A stretch of DNA of 32,500 nt from Streptomyces sp. NBC_00691 (GTDB lineage: Bacteria > Actinomycetota > Actinomycetes > Streptomycetales > Streptomycetaceae), in NCBI RefSeq assembly GCF_036226665.1, contig NZ_CP109008.1, positions 1 through 32,500 on the forward strand. The letters run 5' to 3'. A program made the translations under genes and the position numbers. Shown here piece by piece: positions 15,733 through 23,581 of this stretch; position 1 is the stretch's first letter, and every line of letters starts with the position of its first letter. The notes below the pieces were generated by a model. That model was not told where the DNA came from. It did not search any database and saw nothing but the letters and a program-made list of their open reading frames with translations.

Positions 15733-16278
15733 TCAGCGCAGGAATTCGAGCCCTTCGAGCGCGTCCGCCAACTCGAAGCCGTCCACGTATTCGCTCCCGA
15801 GCGCTTCGTGAAGCGCGTCCATGGCTCCCTGGTCGTCGCCCTGTAGCCACTTCTCCATGACTTCGCTCATGGCGTCCGGGGACAGGTTGGCTTCGATCTC
15901 GCGGTTCCGGCGGTACTTCTTACCGCCGGCGGTCACGCCCATTTCGCCCCTGACCTTGATCCGGCTTCCCTGGTTCTTGATCCGGGCTTCCCGCAGGTTG
16001 GAGAGCTGAGCGCGCCGCATCTCGGGGGAGTCGCGTACGAAGTTCTTCAGCTTCGCCGCATTGCCCCACCGGGGCTTCCCCTCCCCGGACGCCCACCGCT
16101 GGACGCTCCGTTCGGACACCCCGAGCCGTTCCGCGACGTCCTTCGTGGACAGTCCCAACGTCTCTTTGGCCTTCGCCACCATGTCCGCCGGGCTTTCTTT
16201 GCTCGGGTCGCTCTTGCGGGAGATCCCCTGATAGAGCGCGTCCGCGGTGGCCTTCTTGCCCTTGCGTCGTCCGAACAT
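15733..16278 (-). CDS. Tpg-like telomere terminal protein
   Basis: 181 residues, the length of Streptomyces Tpg (about 184). Tpg is the protein covalently attached to the 5' ends of linear replicons, where it primes end patching. The build agrees: a basic N-terminus, an HTH with DVAERLGVSERSVQRWASGEGKPRW (about 47-71), a basic helix (RRAQLSNLREARIKNQ), then RIKVRGEMGV aligned to the IETRARFGF-like region of Tpg. The C-terminal part LSPDAMSEVMEKWLQGDDQGAM... matches the LPPxYAARLF...A...AEGLQEVYF pattern that I recall. These family comparisons are from memory. The gene starts 3 bp after the stop of the Tap-like fusion gene, as tap-tpg pairs do, with GGGGAGG eight bases before the ATG. The alternative is a plain XRE regulator. 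The priming residue cannot be identified here. Confidence 0.72.
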   Translation of the reverse strand: MFGRRKGKKATADALYQGISRKSDPSKESPADMVAKAKETLGLSTKDVAERLGVSERSVQRWASGEGKPRWGNAAKLKNFVRDSPEMRRAQLSNLREARIKNQGSRIKVRGEMGVTAGGKKYRRNREIEANLSPDAMSEVMEKWLQGDDQGAMDALHEALGSEYVDGFELADALEGLEFLR

Positions 16279-16281
16279 CGC

Positions 16282-19200
16282 TTACGCCTCCCCGTTGGTC
16301 GTGCTGTCGTCGTCGGTGCCTTCCACGGCCGCCACTACGGCGCCCACTTGCTTGCTGGTCGGTCGCTCCACCAGCAGCGGCGCCACCGTGTCCATGGCGG
16401 CAAAGCCGGCGTGCTTGAACTGTCCGAGCCCGCGCCCCATGGTGAGCCCGGCCGGGACGGCGGGGTCCGGCTCCGTCGCGTCGGTCGCGTACATCACCCA
16501 GTCCGTTGCGATGGCGAGCGGGAAGCGGCCTTCGGTGTCCGCGACCTTCTTCAGCTTCCGGAAGAGGTTCGCGCGGGCGGTGGCGACGACCGCGAGCCAC
16601 CAGTACGGGTAGTAGTACCGGCCGGCCTTCTCGCTCGCGTGATAGCCAAGGGTCCGGGTGTACGTGGCCTTGATCGCGTCCAGTACGGCCGCCGCGTCCG
16701 GGTCGCCTTCGAGGGCGGCGGGGAGGACGCGGGCGCGGGCGTCGCGGATGCGGTTCGCCCACGGGTTCAGGTAGCGGGTGCGCTCCGTCCAGACGTGCGC
16801 TTCCACGGGCCGGATCTCATAGCCCATGTTGGCGAGTTCCTTCAGCGTGGGCGTGGTGAACCACCGGGTGGCCGGTCCGCGAGCGCCGGCGGCGGTGCGC
16901 TGGACGCCGGGGGACAGCAGATTGGGCAAGCGGGGGTCTTCCTCCCACGTCAGGGACTCCACCTTCCACAGCGCCGGCGTACTCGGGTCGAAGTCGGTCG
17001 GGCCTTCGATGTGGCGGGACGGGCCGATCCCGAGGTCCACCGCTTGGGCCGCGCCCACGTGCATGGCGCTCGCGTCGGCCGCGACGACGTTGGGCATGGC
17101 CCGCTCCTCCGCGGTGGGCACCCGCCCCCACGTGAACGCCTCTTCCAGCGTGCGGACCAGCGACGGCCGCGGGGGCTTCGGCGCGGTGGCGGGAAGGTTG
17201 ATCTTGCGGCGGAAGGTCTCGTTCAGGTCGACGCCGGTCACCTGCGGTGAGACGTGGTACAGGGTTCCGGTGCTCTGTGCGTACTCCCCGATGCGGAAGG
17301 CCACTTCGGCGCCGCCGGGCTCGCCGTCCAGCAGCGGGCACCCGAAGGCGTCTTGCCACCCGGCAACCGAGATCCGCAGGTAGCGCCCGGCGGTACGGCG
17401 GGCCGTCATCCACGCCCGCAGATCCTTGATCTGCCACCCGGCGGTGCGGGCCGCTTCCAACGCCCGGTGCTCGCGGGCCGGCTTGCTGTCCTCCGCCGGG
17501 GGCTCCGCGGGCAGTCCGAGCCGTGCCGCAACGTCCGGCATGATCCACACCTGTCCGTCGTCGCGCTGTCCGTTCTCGCGGAGGTATCCCAGCGTGAGGC
17601 TGTCCGCCCACTCCAACAGGTCCGCGAGCGAGTCCACGCGCTCCGGGAGCGGGAGGCACTGCATCGAGCCGGACAGCCATCCGCCGAAGGCGTCGACCAC
17701 CAGCGCGCCGGCCGTGAAGGTCCGGGCGCCTCCGCTCGCCGGGCGGGCCGACTGCGCGGGGACCGGCGCCGCGGGGGCGGATGCGGCGGCCGGGGGGGTC
17801 GGGGTCGACAGCGACGCGGGAGCGGAGGGGGTGGCCGCGACTGGAGTCGCGGGCGTGCTCGCCTGCACCGGGGCCGCAGGGGCGGCCGGAAGGGTCGGGG
17901 CGGCCGGCTGCGGGGCGGGAGTCGTCGGGCCGGTCGACTCCGGCGCCGGCTGGTTCGGGGGCGTGGTCGGGCCGTTCGGGTCGTCGTCTCCGCCGAAGGC
18001 TTCGTCCGCCGCCGCCCGGTTGAAGACGTAGAACCGCGGGACCGGCAGGGCCTTGCGCAGGGCGACCGTGGACGGCTTGCGCGTCCAGTGGCGCCCTTCC
18101 CCGGGGATGAGCACGCCGCGCGCCTTCAGGTCTTTCAAGCCCGGCTGCGGGGTCGCGATGCCGGCCGCCTCCGTGACGTCTGCGAGCGCCTTCGGGGAGA
18201 CGTGGAACTGTCCATCGGTCTGGTATCCGAGGATCGCGCGGCCCTCTTGGATCTCCTGCCCCATGGTGATGTTGAAGGCGGACGGGAAGGAAGCCGGGTC
18301 GCGCAAGACGGCTTCGGAGACCGCTTCCCAGAGTTGCGCGCCGGGTCCGATGTGCGCTTCGTGCGCCTCCGCTACAGCGTCGGGCAGTTCGGTCATGGCG
18401 TCTTCCTCCGCCTTCTTGCCGAGCGCGGGGAGGTCGAGGACGTCCCCGAGCATGTAGGCACCCAGCGCCCACGCCGCGTAGACGCGGGCAATCGTCAGTT
18501 CGAGACCGCCGCGGGCCATGGACAGGCGCCCGGTGATCTCTGCATGGAGCTGCTGCCACTCGCGGACCTTCGCGGCGCTGTAGAAGTCGGCGCGTACGGC
18601 CCACTCGAACGGCCACCCGTGGTGGTTGACCGCGAGCGATTCCGCTTCGTTGGCTCGCTCCGCCGCCGCGTCGTCGCAGCCCCAAAAGGGCGCTTCCATC
18701 TCGAAGAGGCGAGCGGCAAGGTCTTCGGTCTGCCCCTTGCGGCGAAGCGACCGGTTCGAGCTGGACGACAGCGAAGAGTGCCACCGACCCAGCGACGGCG
18801 CCCGGCCGCCGGTCCGCGTCGACCGCGAGCGCACGCACCCGCCGACGATGCGGGACAGCAGCTTTTCCCCGTCCGTCACGGACAGGCCCGACGTGCTGAA
18901 TTCCTCGCGCACGGCCGGGAGCGTCCGGGCTTCGACCAGCACACCCGGAAGGCCATTGGGGGTGGTGTTCCACGACTTGAAAATCTCGAAGTCTTCGGAG
19001 GGCGAGCCGAACATGGACGCCTGTACGTGCTGCGTGGTGCTCTTGCCCTGCTGCGGCGGACCGACCAGGTTCAGCACGTGCGGCGGTACGGACAGCAGCC
19101 GGGAGACCACGGGGCCCACGAAGAGTTCCCCGATCGCGAGCGTGGTCCGCTCGGTGGCCGCGGACAGCTCCCCGATTCGACGCCACGCCATCCGTGCGTC

Positions 19201-20718
19201 CTCTTCGGGACCGCGAAGCTGTCGGTACCCGAGTTCCTGCGCGTCCGCCTCCGGCATGATCATGTCGCCGTCCGGGGTGACGGACGTCGTGGCGGGGACT
19301 TCACGGGCGGCGGCGCCCTGGTCGCGGATCAGCCGGGCGTACGCCGCGCCTTCGTCCCGACCGGAGGGGGACGGCCGTCCGAGCAGACCGGCCCACGCCC
19401 CCGAGTCGATGTCAAATTCCGACACGATCCGCGGGGCGCCTTCGGTGGTGGCGAGTTGGTACGCGATCCGGGTATGCCGGCCGTCCGCGCCACGGTAGGT
19501 GACGCGACCCAAGACCTCCGGCACGGTGCCGATCAGGGCGAAGGGGGCGTCTTTGCCGGGGCTGTGCCACACGGTCCGAGTCCGCGGGTCGTGCATCCAC
19601 CCGTTCTTCATGCCGGGGATCGGGATCATGCGGGAGCGCGAGCGTCCCGCGCCGCCGCCGGCTCCCCCGCCGCCGCCGCCGTTCCCCTTGTTCCCGTCGC
19701 CGCTGTCGTCGCCGGAGTCGGCGCCGCGGCGGCGGGGGAGCTGGATCACGTCGGCTCCGTCGCCCTCTTCCTCCGGGGTCTCCGGGGATGTGGCGGGGGC
19801 GAGCGATGCGGCCGGGACCTCCCGCAGTGCGGCCACGTCGTGGCCGGCCTTCAGGTGGTCGGAGAGGTCTTTGCCCTCCGCCGCTTCGACCACGGTCGCG
19901 GTGCAGTTCACCGCCGTGAGCGCCGCCCGGATGAACTCCGCGTGCTTGCGTCCGGTGTCGTCGCGGTCAGCCACGATGACCACGCGAGCGCCCCGAAGGG
20001 CGTCGGTGTGCACCGCCGTCCACTTCCCGGCGCCGCCGGGGTTGCAGGTGGCGACCAGCCCGGCGGCGCGGGCGTTGTCGACGTCCTTTTCCCCTTCGAC
20101 CACGAAGACCGTACGGCCCTCCGCCATCGCGGCCACGACTTCGGGGAGCCGGTACAGCGGGCGGGACAGGGGCGCTTTGTACTCCCATCCGCCATCGCCG
20201 GCGGGGCGGCGCTGCGCGAAGGACTTCTGTCCGCACTGCGCGCACTGCCGACGGATCACTTCGCCCGTGATGGTCCCCGCCGCGTCCGTATATACGTAGG
20301 ACTCGACTCGCCGGAACGTGTGCTTGTGGTCGTCATCCGAACGGGTGTCGGGCTTACGCTGCGTGGCGGTTTTCAGCTGACCCCCGCCACGCTGTGCGAC
20401 CGGGCGGGAGATCCGGGGGCCGCGGTAGGCGCGCTCTTTCGGGGTGTCGTACAGGTCCGCGAGCGAGAGGCCCAACGCGGTGGCGACGTCCGCCGTTGAA
20501 CACCCGACTTGGCAGCAGACCTTGACGCCGGCGGCGCCGGAGCCGACTCGATCCGACCAGTCCACAGAGAGGGACGGGCGGTTGTCTTCATGGGCGGGGC
20601 AACGGGCGTCAAGGTGGTCCCCCCTGCCCCGGGGGTTGCATCCATTCTCACTGAGCGCATCCGTGATCCGCCGGAGTGATGCGCGGTCATCGGTGCCGCT
20701 GCGTAGGTTCTCGTGCAT
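16282..20718 (-). CDS. Multidomain replication protein: zinc-finger/Toprim primase part, DUF927-like ATPase part, Tap-like C-terminal part
   Basis: 1478 residues. (1) Residues 40-73 hold Cys40, His43, Cys68/69 and Cys73, a CHC2-type primase zinc finger. (2) A Toprim fold follows: VVEGEKD (Glu208 to Asp212) and DRDDTG (251-256). (3) After a Gly/Ser linker comes an ATPase with Walker A GPPQQGKS (553-560), and around it features of DUF927/phage-helicase proteins. (4) A Pro/Ala linker (about 890-998) leads to about 480 residues resembling the telomere-associated protein Tap. Shared patterns (from memory) are DPRLPNLLSP, RWFTTPT, IRPVEAHV with YLNPWANRI, VLDAIKATYTR and ATARANLFRKLKKVADTEGRFPLAIATD. 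Tap normally is a separate protein of about 740 residues that recruits Tpg to telomeres. I chose ATG 20718 over TTG 20733. The downstream neighbour is Tpg-like, which supports part (4). Confidence 0.8.
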   Translation of the reverse strand: MHENLRSGTDDRASLRRITDALSENGCNPRGRGDHLDARCPAHEDNRPSLSVDWSDRVGSGAAGVKVCCQVGCSTADVATALGLSLADLYDTPKERAYRGPRISRPVAQRGGGQLKTATQRKPDTRSDDDHKHTFRRVESYVYTDAAGTITGEVIRRQCAQCGQKSFAQRRPAGDGGWEYKAPLSRPLYRLPEVVAAMAEGRTVFVVEGEKDVDNARAAGLVATCNPGGAGKWTAVHTDALRGARVVIVADRDDTGRKHAEFIRAALTAVNCTATVVEAAEGKDLSDHLKAGHDVAALREVPAASLAPATSPETPEEEGDGADVIQLPRRRGADSGDDSGDGNKGNGGGGGGAGGGAGRSRSRMIPIPGMKNGWMHDPRTRTVWHSPGKDAPFALIGTVPEVLGRVTYRGADGRHTRIAYQLATTEGAPRIVSEFDIDSGAWAGLLGRPSPSGRDEGAAYARLIRDQGAAAREVPATTSVTPDGDMIMPEADAQELGYRQLRGPEEDARMAWRRIGELSAATERTTLAIGELFVGPVVSRLLSVPPHVLNLVGPPQQGKSTTQHVQASMFGSPSEDFEIFKSWNTTPNGLPGVLVEARTLPAVREEFSTSGLSVTDGEKLLSRIVGGCVRSRSTRTGGRAPSLGRWHSSLSSSSNRSLRRKGQTEDLAARLFEMEAPFWGCDDAAAERANEAESLAVNHHGWPFEWAVRADFYSAAKVREWQQLHAEITGRLSMARGGLELTIARVYAAWALGAYMLGDVLDLPALGKKAEEDAMTELPDAVAEAHEAHIGPGAQLWEAVSEAVLRDPASFPSAFNITMGQEIQEGRAILGYQTDGQFHVSPKALADVTEAAGIATPQPGLKDLKARGVLIPGEGRHWTRKPSTVALRKALPVPRFYVFNRAAADEAFGGDDDPNGPTTPPNQPAPESTGPTTPAPQPAAPTLPAAPAAPVQASTPATPVAATPSAPASLSTPTPPAAASAPAAPVPAQSARPASGGARTFTAGALVVDAFGGWLSGSMQCLPLPERVDSLADLLEWADSLTLGYLRENGQRDDGQVWIMPDVAARLGLPAEPPAEDSKPAREHRALEAARTAGWQIKDLRAWMTARRTAGRYLRISVAGWQDAFGCPLLDGEPGGAEVAFRIGEYAQSTGTLYHVSPQVTGVDLNETFRRKINLPATAPKPPRPSLVRTLEEAFTWGRVPTAEERAMPNVVAADASAMHVGAAQAVDLGIGPSRHIEGPTDFDPSTPALWKVESLTWEEDPRLPNLLSPGVQRTAAGARGPATRWFTTPTLKELANMGYEIRPVEAHVWTERTRYLNPWANRIRDARARVLPAALEGDPDAAAVLDAIKATYTRTLGYHASEKAGRYYYPYWWLAVVATARANLFRKLKKVADTEGRFPLAIATDWVMYATDATEPDPAVPAGLTMGRGLGQFKHAGFAAMDTVAPLLVERPTSKQVGAVVAAVEGTDDDSTTNGEA

Positions 20719-20747
20719 CGGGTACAGTCCCAATCAATGCATCGGGT
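20714..20747. repeat. Direct repeat TGCATCGGGT, two copies, at the start of the replication gene
   Basis: TGCATCGGGT occurs at 20714-20723 and 20738-20747, a 24-bp period. The first copy covers the start codon of the 1478-residue gene. The two sites lie on the same face about two helical turns apart, as operator or initiator binding sites often do. Which protein binds is unknown. Confidence 0.5.
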
Positions 20748-20793
20748 CTTTGACCCACCCCGCCCCGGGGTCCACAGTTCCGGAGCGGTAGCC

Positions 20794-20832
20794 AGCGCCC
20801 CAGACGGACGGCAATCCGTCATACGGGGCGCT
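20794..20832. terminator. Imperfect hairpin terminator
   Basis: Arms at 20794-20808 and 20815-20832 pair as AGCGCCCC/GGGGCGCT and GACGGA/TCCGTC with a small asymmetric interior bulge and a 6-base loop. It lies 52 bases downstream of the 104-residue gene on the minus strand and 76 bases before the replication gene. It is followed by a T-rich run on the plus strand. Confidence 0.6.
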
Positions 20833-20883
20833 TGCTTCTTTTCTGGGGTGGGTCTGCGCTCCCCGGGGGTCCGGGGGCGCCTG

Positions 20884-21198
20884 TCATGCGGCCAAGGGGC
20901 CGTCTTCTCCCTGTCGCTCCGCGAGAGCGCGCCGGGCAAGTTCGGCCAGTGCCTCCGCTGCTGCGAGCACTGCGGCCGGGTCCTCCCCGAGCATCCGCCC
21001 CGTGGGTCGGCCCATGATCCCGCCGCGGAAGGTGGCTGCGAGCAGCTCCCCGACTTCGCGCGGGATCGTGTTGCGGCCCTTGCCGACCAGGGTCGGGAAG
21101 GCAGACACCAGCGTCCGGCGCACCTGCGTGTGAGACGTTCCGCCGGCGGTGGCGATCTCGTTCAGCGATGCTCCGGCGGGGCGCTTGGTGCTGGTCAT
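20884..21198 (-). CDS. Small helix-turn-helix protein with its own tandem operators
   Basis: 104 residues. SLNEIATAGGTSHTQVRRTLVSAF is a clear HTH, followed by a second helical part (VGELLAATFRGG) and a helical C-terminus (EDPAAVLAAAEALAELARRALAERQ) that may dimerise. GGGAGG stands four bases before the ATG at 21198. Two 14-bp palindromes (21218-21246) lie 20-48 bases upstream, where a repressor of its own gene would bind. Position directly before the replication gene suggests copy control or partition, but nothing proves it. Confidence 0.8.
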   Translation of the reverse strand: MTSTKRPAGASLNEIATAGGTSHTQVRRTLVSAFPTLVGKGRNTIPREVGELLAATFRGGIMGRPTGRMLGEDPAAVLAAAEALAELARRALAERQGEDGPLAA

Positions 21199-21217
21199 CT
21201 GGCCTCCCTGGAAGTAA

Positions 21218-21246
21218 GAACCGTACGGTTCCGAACCGTGCGGTTC
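21218..21246. promoter_or_regulatory. Tandem palindromic operators GAACCGTRCGGTTC
   Basis: GAACCGTACGGTTC (21218-21231) is a perfect palindrome, and GAACCGTGCGGTTC (21233-21246) differs at one base. Their centres are 15 bp apart. They occupy the likely promoter of the 104-residue HTH gene. I found no further copies in the window, so autoregulation is the simplest role. Confidence 0.75.
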
Positions 21247-21292
21247 ACAGACCCTAGCGTCATCTGTGGATCACCGCTCGCATATTGCGGAA

Positions 21293-21332
21293 GTCCCCGC
21301 CCGGCGTGTCGTGTCGACAGCCGGGCGGGGAC
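21293..21332. terminator. Hairpin terminator of the methyltransferase operon
   Basis: Arms GTCCCCGCCCGGC (21293-21305) and GCCGGGCGGGGAC (21320-21332) pair over 13 bp with a 14-base loop. It begins 4 bases beyond the last gene of the minus-strand operon 21337-24544. Confidence 0.8.
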
Positions 21333-21336
21333 GCCT

Positions 21337-22032
21337 TCAGCCCAACCCCTCCATGTCGAAGAGGGCTTCGGACTGCGCGGGGACCTTCTTGCCCTGCGGC
21401 GGCTTGGCCTTCTTCGCCGCGCCCGAGCGGCACACCGCACACCACGCCATGAGTTGATCCGGCGTCATGCGGGCCGCGGCGTGCTCGGGGACGGTGGGGT
21501 CCTCCGGTGCGGCTTCCAGCCGGATCGGAGGGTGGCCCTTGCCGCCGTACGCCCCGTGGCGGGCGTCGCAGCGGCCTTCGGTCTTGCGGTGCGTGGCGCC
21601 ACACTGCCCGGTGCACTGGCAGCAGTTCCCCGCGCGCTCCATGACGACCGCCCACCCGCCGGCGTTGCCGAAGATGGGGGCCGCGAGCGGCGCCCGCTCC
21701 GGCTCGCCGGGAAGTACGGACGCGGGCGGGGAGAGGGTGGCCGCGGTCTGCTGTCCGGCGCGGCGCTGCGTCATGATCTCCGCGAGCTTCCGCCGGTCGA
21801 TCTCGACAGCGCCCGCCCTGATCGCGTCGGCGCGCTTGGCGGGGGTGACGTCGTAGTGCCACCGGTAGTTGTCGGCGTTCTGGAACCAGGACCGGCGGAG
21901 GCCGATCCCCTCCGCGAAGGTGTGCAGTTCCTCCGCGGTGTCCGCGACCAGGTGCGCCCACTGCGTGGTCCGCAGCCCGTTGCGCTTGGCGACGTCGCCG
22001 TATTCGGCGATCCCGTCCACATAGACCGTCAT
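21337..22032 (-). CDS. DUF4031-type protein with HNH-like Cys/His region
   Basis: 231 residues. The first 75 residues match the DUF4031 pattern as I know it: MTVYVDGIAEYG, then WAHLVADTAEELHTFAEGIGLRRSWFQ and WHYDVTPAKRADAIRAGAVEI. This domain is short and of unknown function. A Pro/Ser linker leads to a second region with CCQCTGQCG, a His, GRCDARHG and AWCAVCRSG, a set of Cys/His pairs that could form an HNH-like or zinc-ribbon fold. I do not see a full HNH catalytic motif. The ATG overlaps the methyltransferase stop as ATGA (22029-22032). It is the last gene of the operon. Confidence 0.78.
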   Translation of the reverse strand: MTVYVDGIAEYGDVAKRNGLRTTQWAHLVADTAEELHTFAEGIGLRRSWFQNADNYRWHYDVTPAKRADAIRAGAVEIDRRKLAEIMTQRRAGQQTAATLSPPASVLPGEPERAPLAAPIFGNAGGWAVVMERAGNCCQCTGQCGATHRKTEGRCDARHGAYGGKGHPPIRLEAAPEDPTVPEHAAARMTPDQLMAWCAVCRSGAAKKAKPPQGKKVPAQSEALFDMEGLG

Positions 22033-22739
22033 GACTGCGCCTCCCCCATGCCGACGTGCGCGAGGAACTGCGTTGCGGCGTGGTAGCCGTAGACGGGCGG
22101 GATGCACTCGCGGATGCCGTCGCGGGTCATCCACGGGACACCCATGTCCGCCTTCACGTACGGGACGTTGGAGAAGTTGCCGACCGCGTGATACCAGTCG
22201 CCGGGCTTCAGCGGGCGGCCCATCTTGACCGTGGGGTGGACGTGCTCGGGGTGCTCCGGGACGGCGATCGGGAACGACGCTTCCAAGAGGCGGTGGCGGT
22301 AGGTGTGCAGGCCGAACGATGCGCCGCACAGCATCGCGGGGTTGCGCATTTCCTCCCGCGCCTCTTCCACGTTCTCCATGACCCACGGCCGGCCGGTCGC
22401 CTGCATGGCTTCGCGGGTCGGGCCGATCAGCCGGGGGTGTTCGCGCTGCTGGATCTTCCAGCAGCGGGTGTATGCCTGGCAGGGGGGCGAGCCCGCGTGG
22501 ACGTCGTACTCATGGCCGTGGGCGCGGATGTACTCGATCGCGTCGCCCTGAATGAAGGGGAAGGGGTACCGGGGCTGCGGGTTCAGGTCGACGCCGGTCA
22601 CGTCGAAGCCGGCCATGTGCCATCCCCACGAGTCGCCACCCTGGCAGCAGTACGTGACCAGGACCCGCAGCCCGTTGCGCGGGGCGGGGACACCGGGGAG
22701 CCGGAGGCCGGCCGGGGTCTCTACGGCGAGCGTGGTCAT
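22029..22739 (-). CDS. Small DNA cytosine-5 methyltransferase, no restriction partner nearby
   Basis: 236 residues. Motif IV SPPCQAY carries the catalytic Cys87, motif VI is MENVEEA (Glu122, Asn123, Val124), and YRHRLLEASFP matches the motif VIII region. Motif I is diverged (VTYCCQGGDSWGW). It is short for the family (usually over 300), with little room for a target recognition domain, as in phage-type members. It would methylate cytosine in DNA with S-adenosylmethionine. No endonuclease gene is adjacent, so a role in protecting the element from host restriction is likely by inference. ATGA overlaps link it to both neighbours, and GGAGAGAGGGAAGC precedes the ATG at 22739. Confidence 0.88.
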   Translation of the reverse strand: MTTLAVETPAGLRLPGVPAPRNGLRVLVTYCCQGGDSWGWHMAGFDVTGVDLNPQPRYPFPFIQGDAIEYIRAHGHEYDVHAGSPPCQAYTRCWKIQQREHPRLIGPTREAMQATGRPWVMENVEEAREEMRNPAMLCGASFGLHTYRHRLLEASFPIAVPEHPEHVHPTVKMGRPLKPGDWYHAVGNFSNVPYVKADMGVPWMTRDGIRECIPPVYGYHAATQFLAHVGMGEAQS

Positions 22740-23278
22740 GCTTCCCTCTCTCCCCGGACCCACCCGGCAAGGGCGAGTTCGGTGATGCGGTCGTGGCCGG
22801 AGGTCTCCATGTTCCAGAGCCGGACGGGGACGCCCACGGCGTTGCTGTCGGCGTAGACGACGCGCCACCACATCCAGTCATGCAGGGTGCCGCTGGTCGG
22901 GTCGGGCGCGGTACGGCCGTAGTGGCTGCGGCCGGAGTCGTGGGCGACCGCGCCGAGCGTCCGTGCCCACTTCAGGACGTCCATGCTGTTGGACAGGTGG
23001 ATCATGACGACGCTTCCGCGGCCGGGCACGTCGGCGTAGTCGGTCGCACCGAAGGCGGGAAGGTCCGGGTGGGCCGCCATGAGGCTGTTGACCGCGACCA
23101 GTTCCCGGCGGACCGCGGCCGGAGTACCGGACGTGGCGATCCCGGTTCCCGTCGCGGTCATCCGCAGGGTGGAGGCGGGAGCGGCCGGACGGGCGGAGTC
23201 GCACGCCGCAGCCGGAGTGTCCTCCGGCGCTTCGCCGGCTCCGATCAGCCGGAGCGGGCGCGGGTCGAGGGCGCTCAC
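22736..23278 (-). CDS. Unrecognised 180-residue protein
   Basis: No known family is recognised. The N-terminal 60 residues are Ala/Pro/Thr-rich. The middle part LVAVNSLMAAHPDLPAFGATDY, RGSVVMIHLSNSMDVLKWARTLGA and the end DWMWWRVVYADSNAVGVPVRLWNME look like a compact alpha/beta fold. From memory, similar short proteins occur in streptomycete plasmids and phages. The GTG at 23278 overlaps the upstream stop, and its own stop overlaps the methyltransferase start, so the genes are translationally coupled. Confidence 0.72.
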   Translation of the reverse strand: MSALDPRPLRLIGAGEAPEDTPAAACDSARPAAPASTLRMTATGTGIATSGTPAAVRRELVAVNSLMAAHPDLPAFGATDYADVPGRGSVVMIHLSNSMDVLKWARTLGAVAHDSGRSHYGRTAPDPTSGTLHDWMWWRVVYADSNAVGVPVRLWNMETSGHDRITELALAGWVRGEREA

Positions 23279-23478
23279 CGCGCGGTGACCAGGACGCGGG
23301 CGGGGAGGGTGGCCGCGGTGGCGGTCCCCGTGCCCTTGCAGGTCCGGCAGACGACGCGGAGCGTGCGGCGCGAGCCGTCCGCGGTGCGCGCGCTGATCGC
23401 CACGGCCACGACCGGGAAGCCGTCACAGTCCCCGCAGGACCCGGCGGTGGCGGTGGCGGGGTGCTGGTGGTGCTGCAT
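23275..23478 (-). CDS. Small zinc-ribbon protein
   Basis: 67 residues. Two CxxC pairs, CGDC and CRTC, stand 31 residues apart around VVAVAISARTADGSRRTLRVV, a classic zinc ribbon that could bind nucleic acid or a protein partner. The N-terminus is His/Gln-rich (MQHHQHP). The ATG at 23478 has GAGGAG nine bases upstream. The stop overlaps the GTG of the 180-residue gene. Confidence 0.72.
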   Translation of the reverse strand: MQHHQHPATATAGSCGDCDGFPVVAVAISARTADGSRRTLRVVCRTCKGTGTATAATLPARVLVTAR

Positions 23479-23516
23479 GATGGTTGCTCCTCTTCGGATT
23501 CGTTGGGGAATCGGCA

Positions 23517-23555
23517 CCGGGGTGGCAGATGCTTGGCCGTATCGGGCCACCCCGG
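23517..23555. terminator. Weak hairpin within the operon
   Basis: CCGGGGTGGC (23517-23526) pairs with GCCACCCCGG (23546-23555) over 10 bp with a 19-base loop. It lies in the 103-bp gap between the 56- and 67-residue genes and could attenuate the downstream methyltransferase part. The loop is long, so confidence is modest. Confidence 0.4.
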
Positions 23556-23581
23556 GGCCGGTCATGCTGTGCGGTTCGTGG

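Noticed and set aside
17254..20499. Plus-strand open frame of 1081 codons
   Set aside because: It is the antisense shadow of the replication gene. Its translation is Arg/Gly/Ala-rich with no domain, while the minus strand shows zinc-finger, Toprim and Walker motifs.
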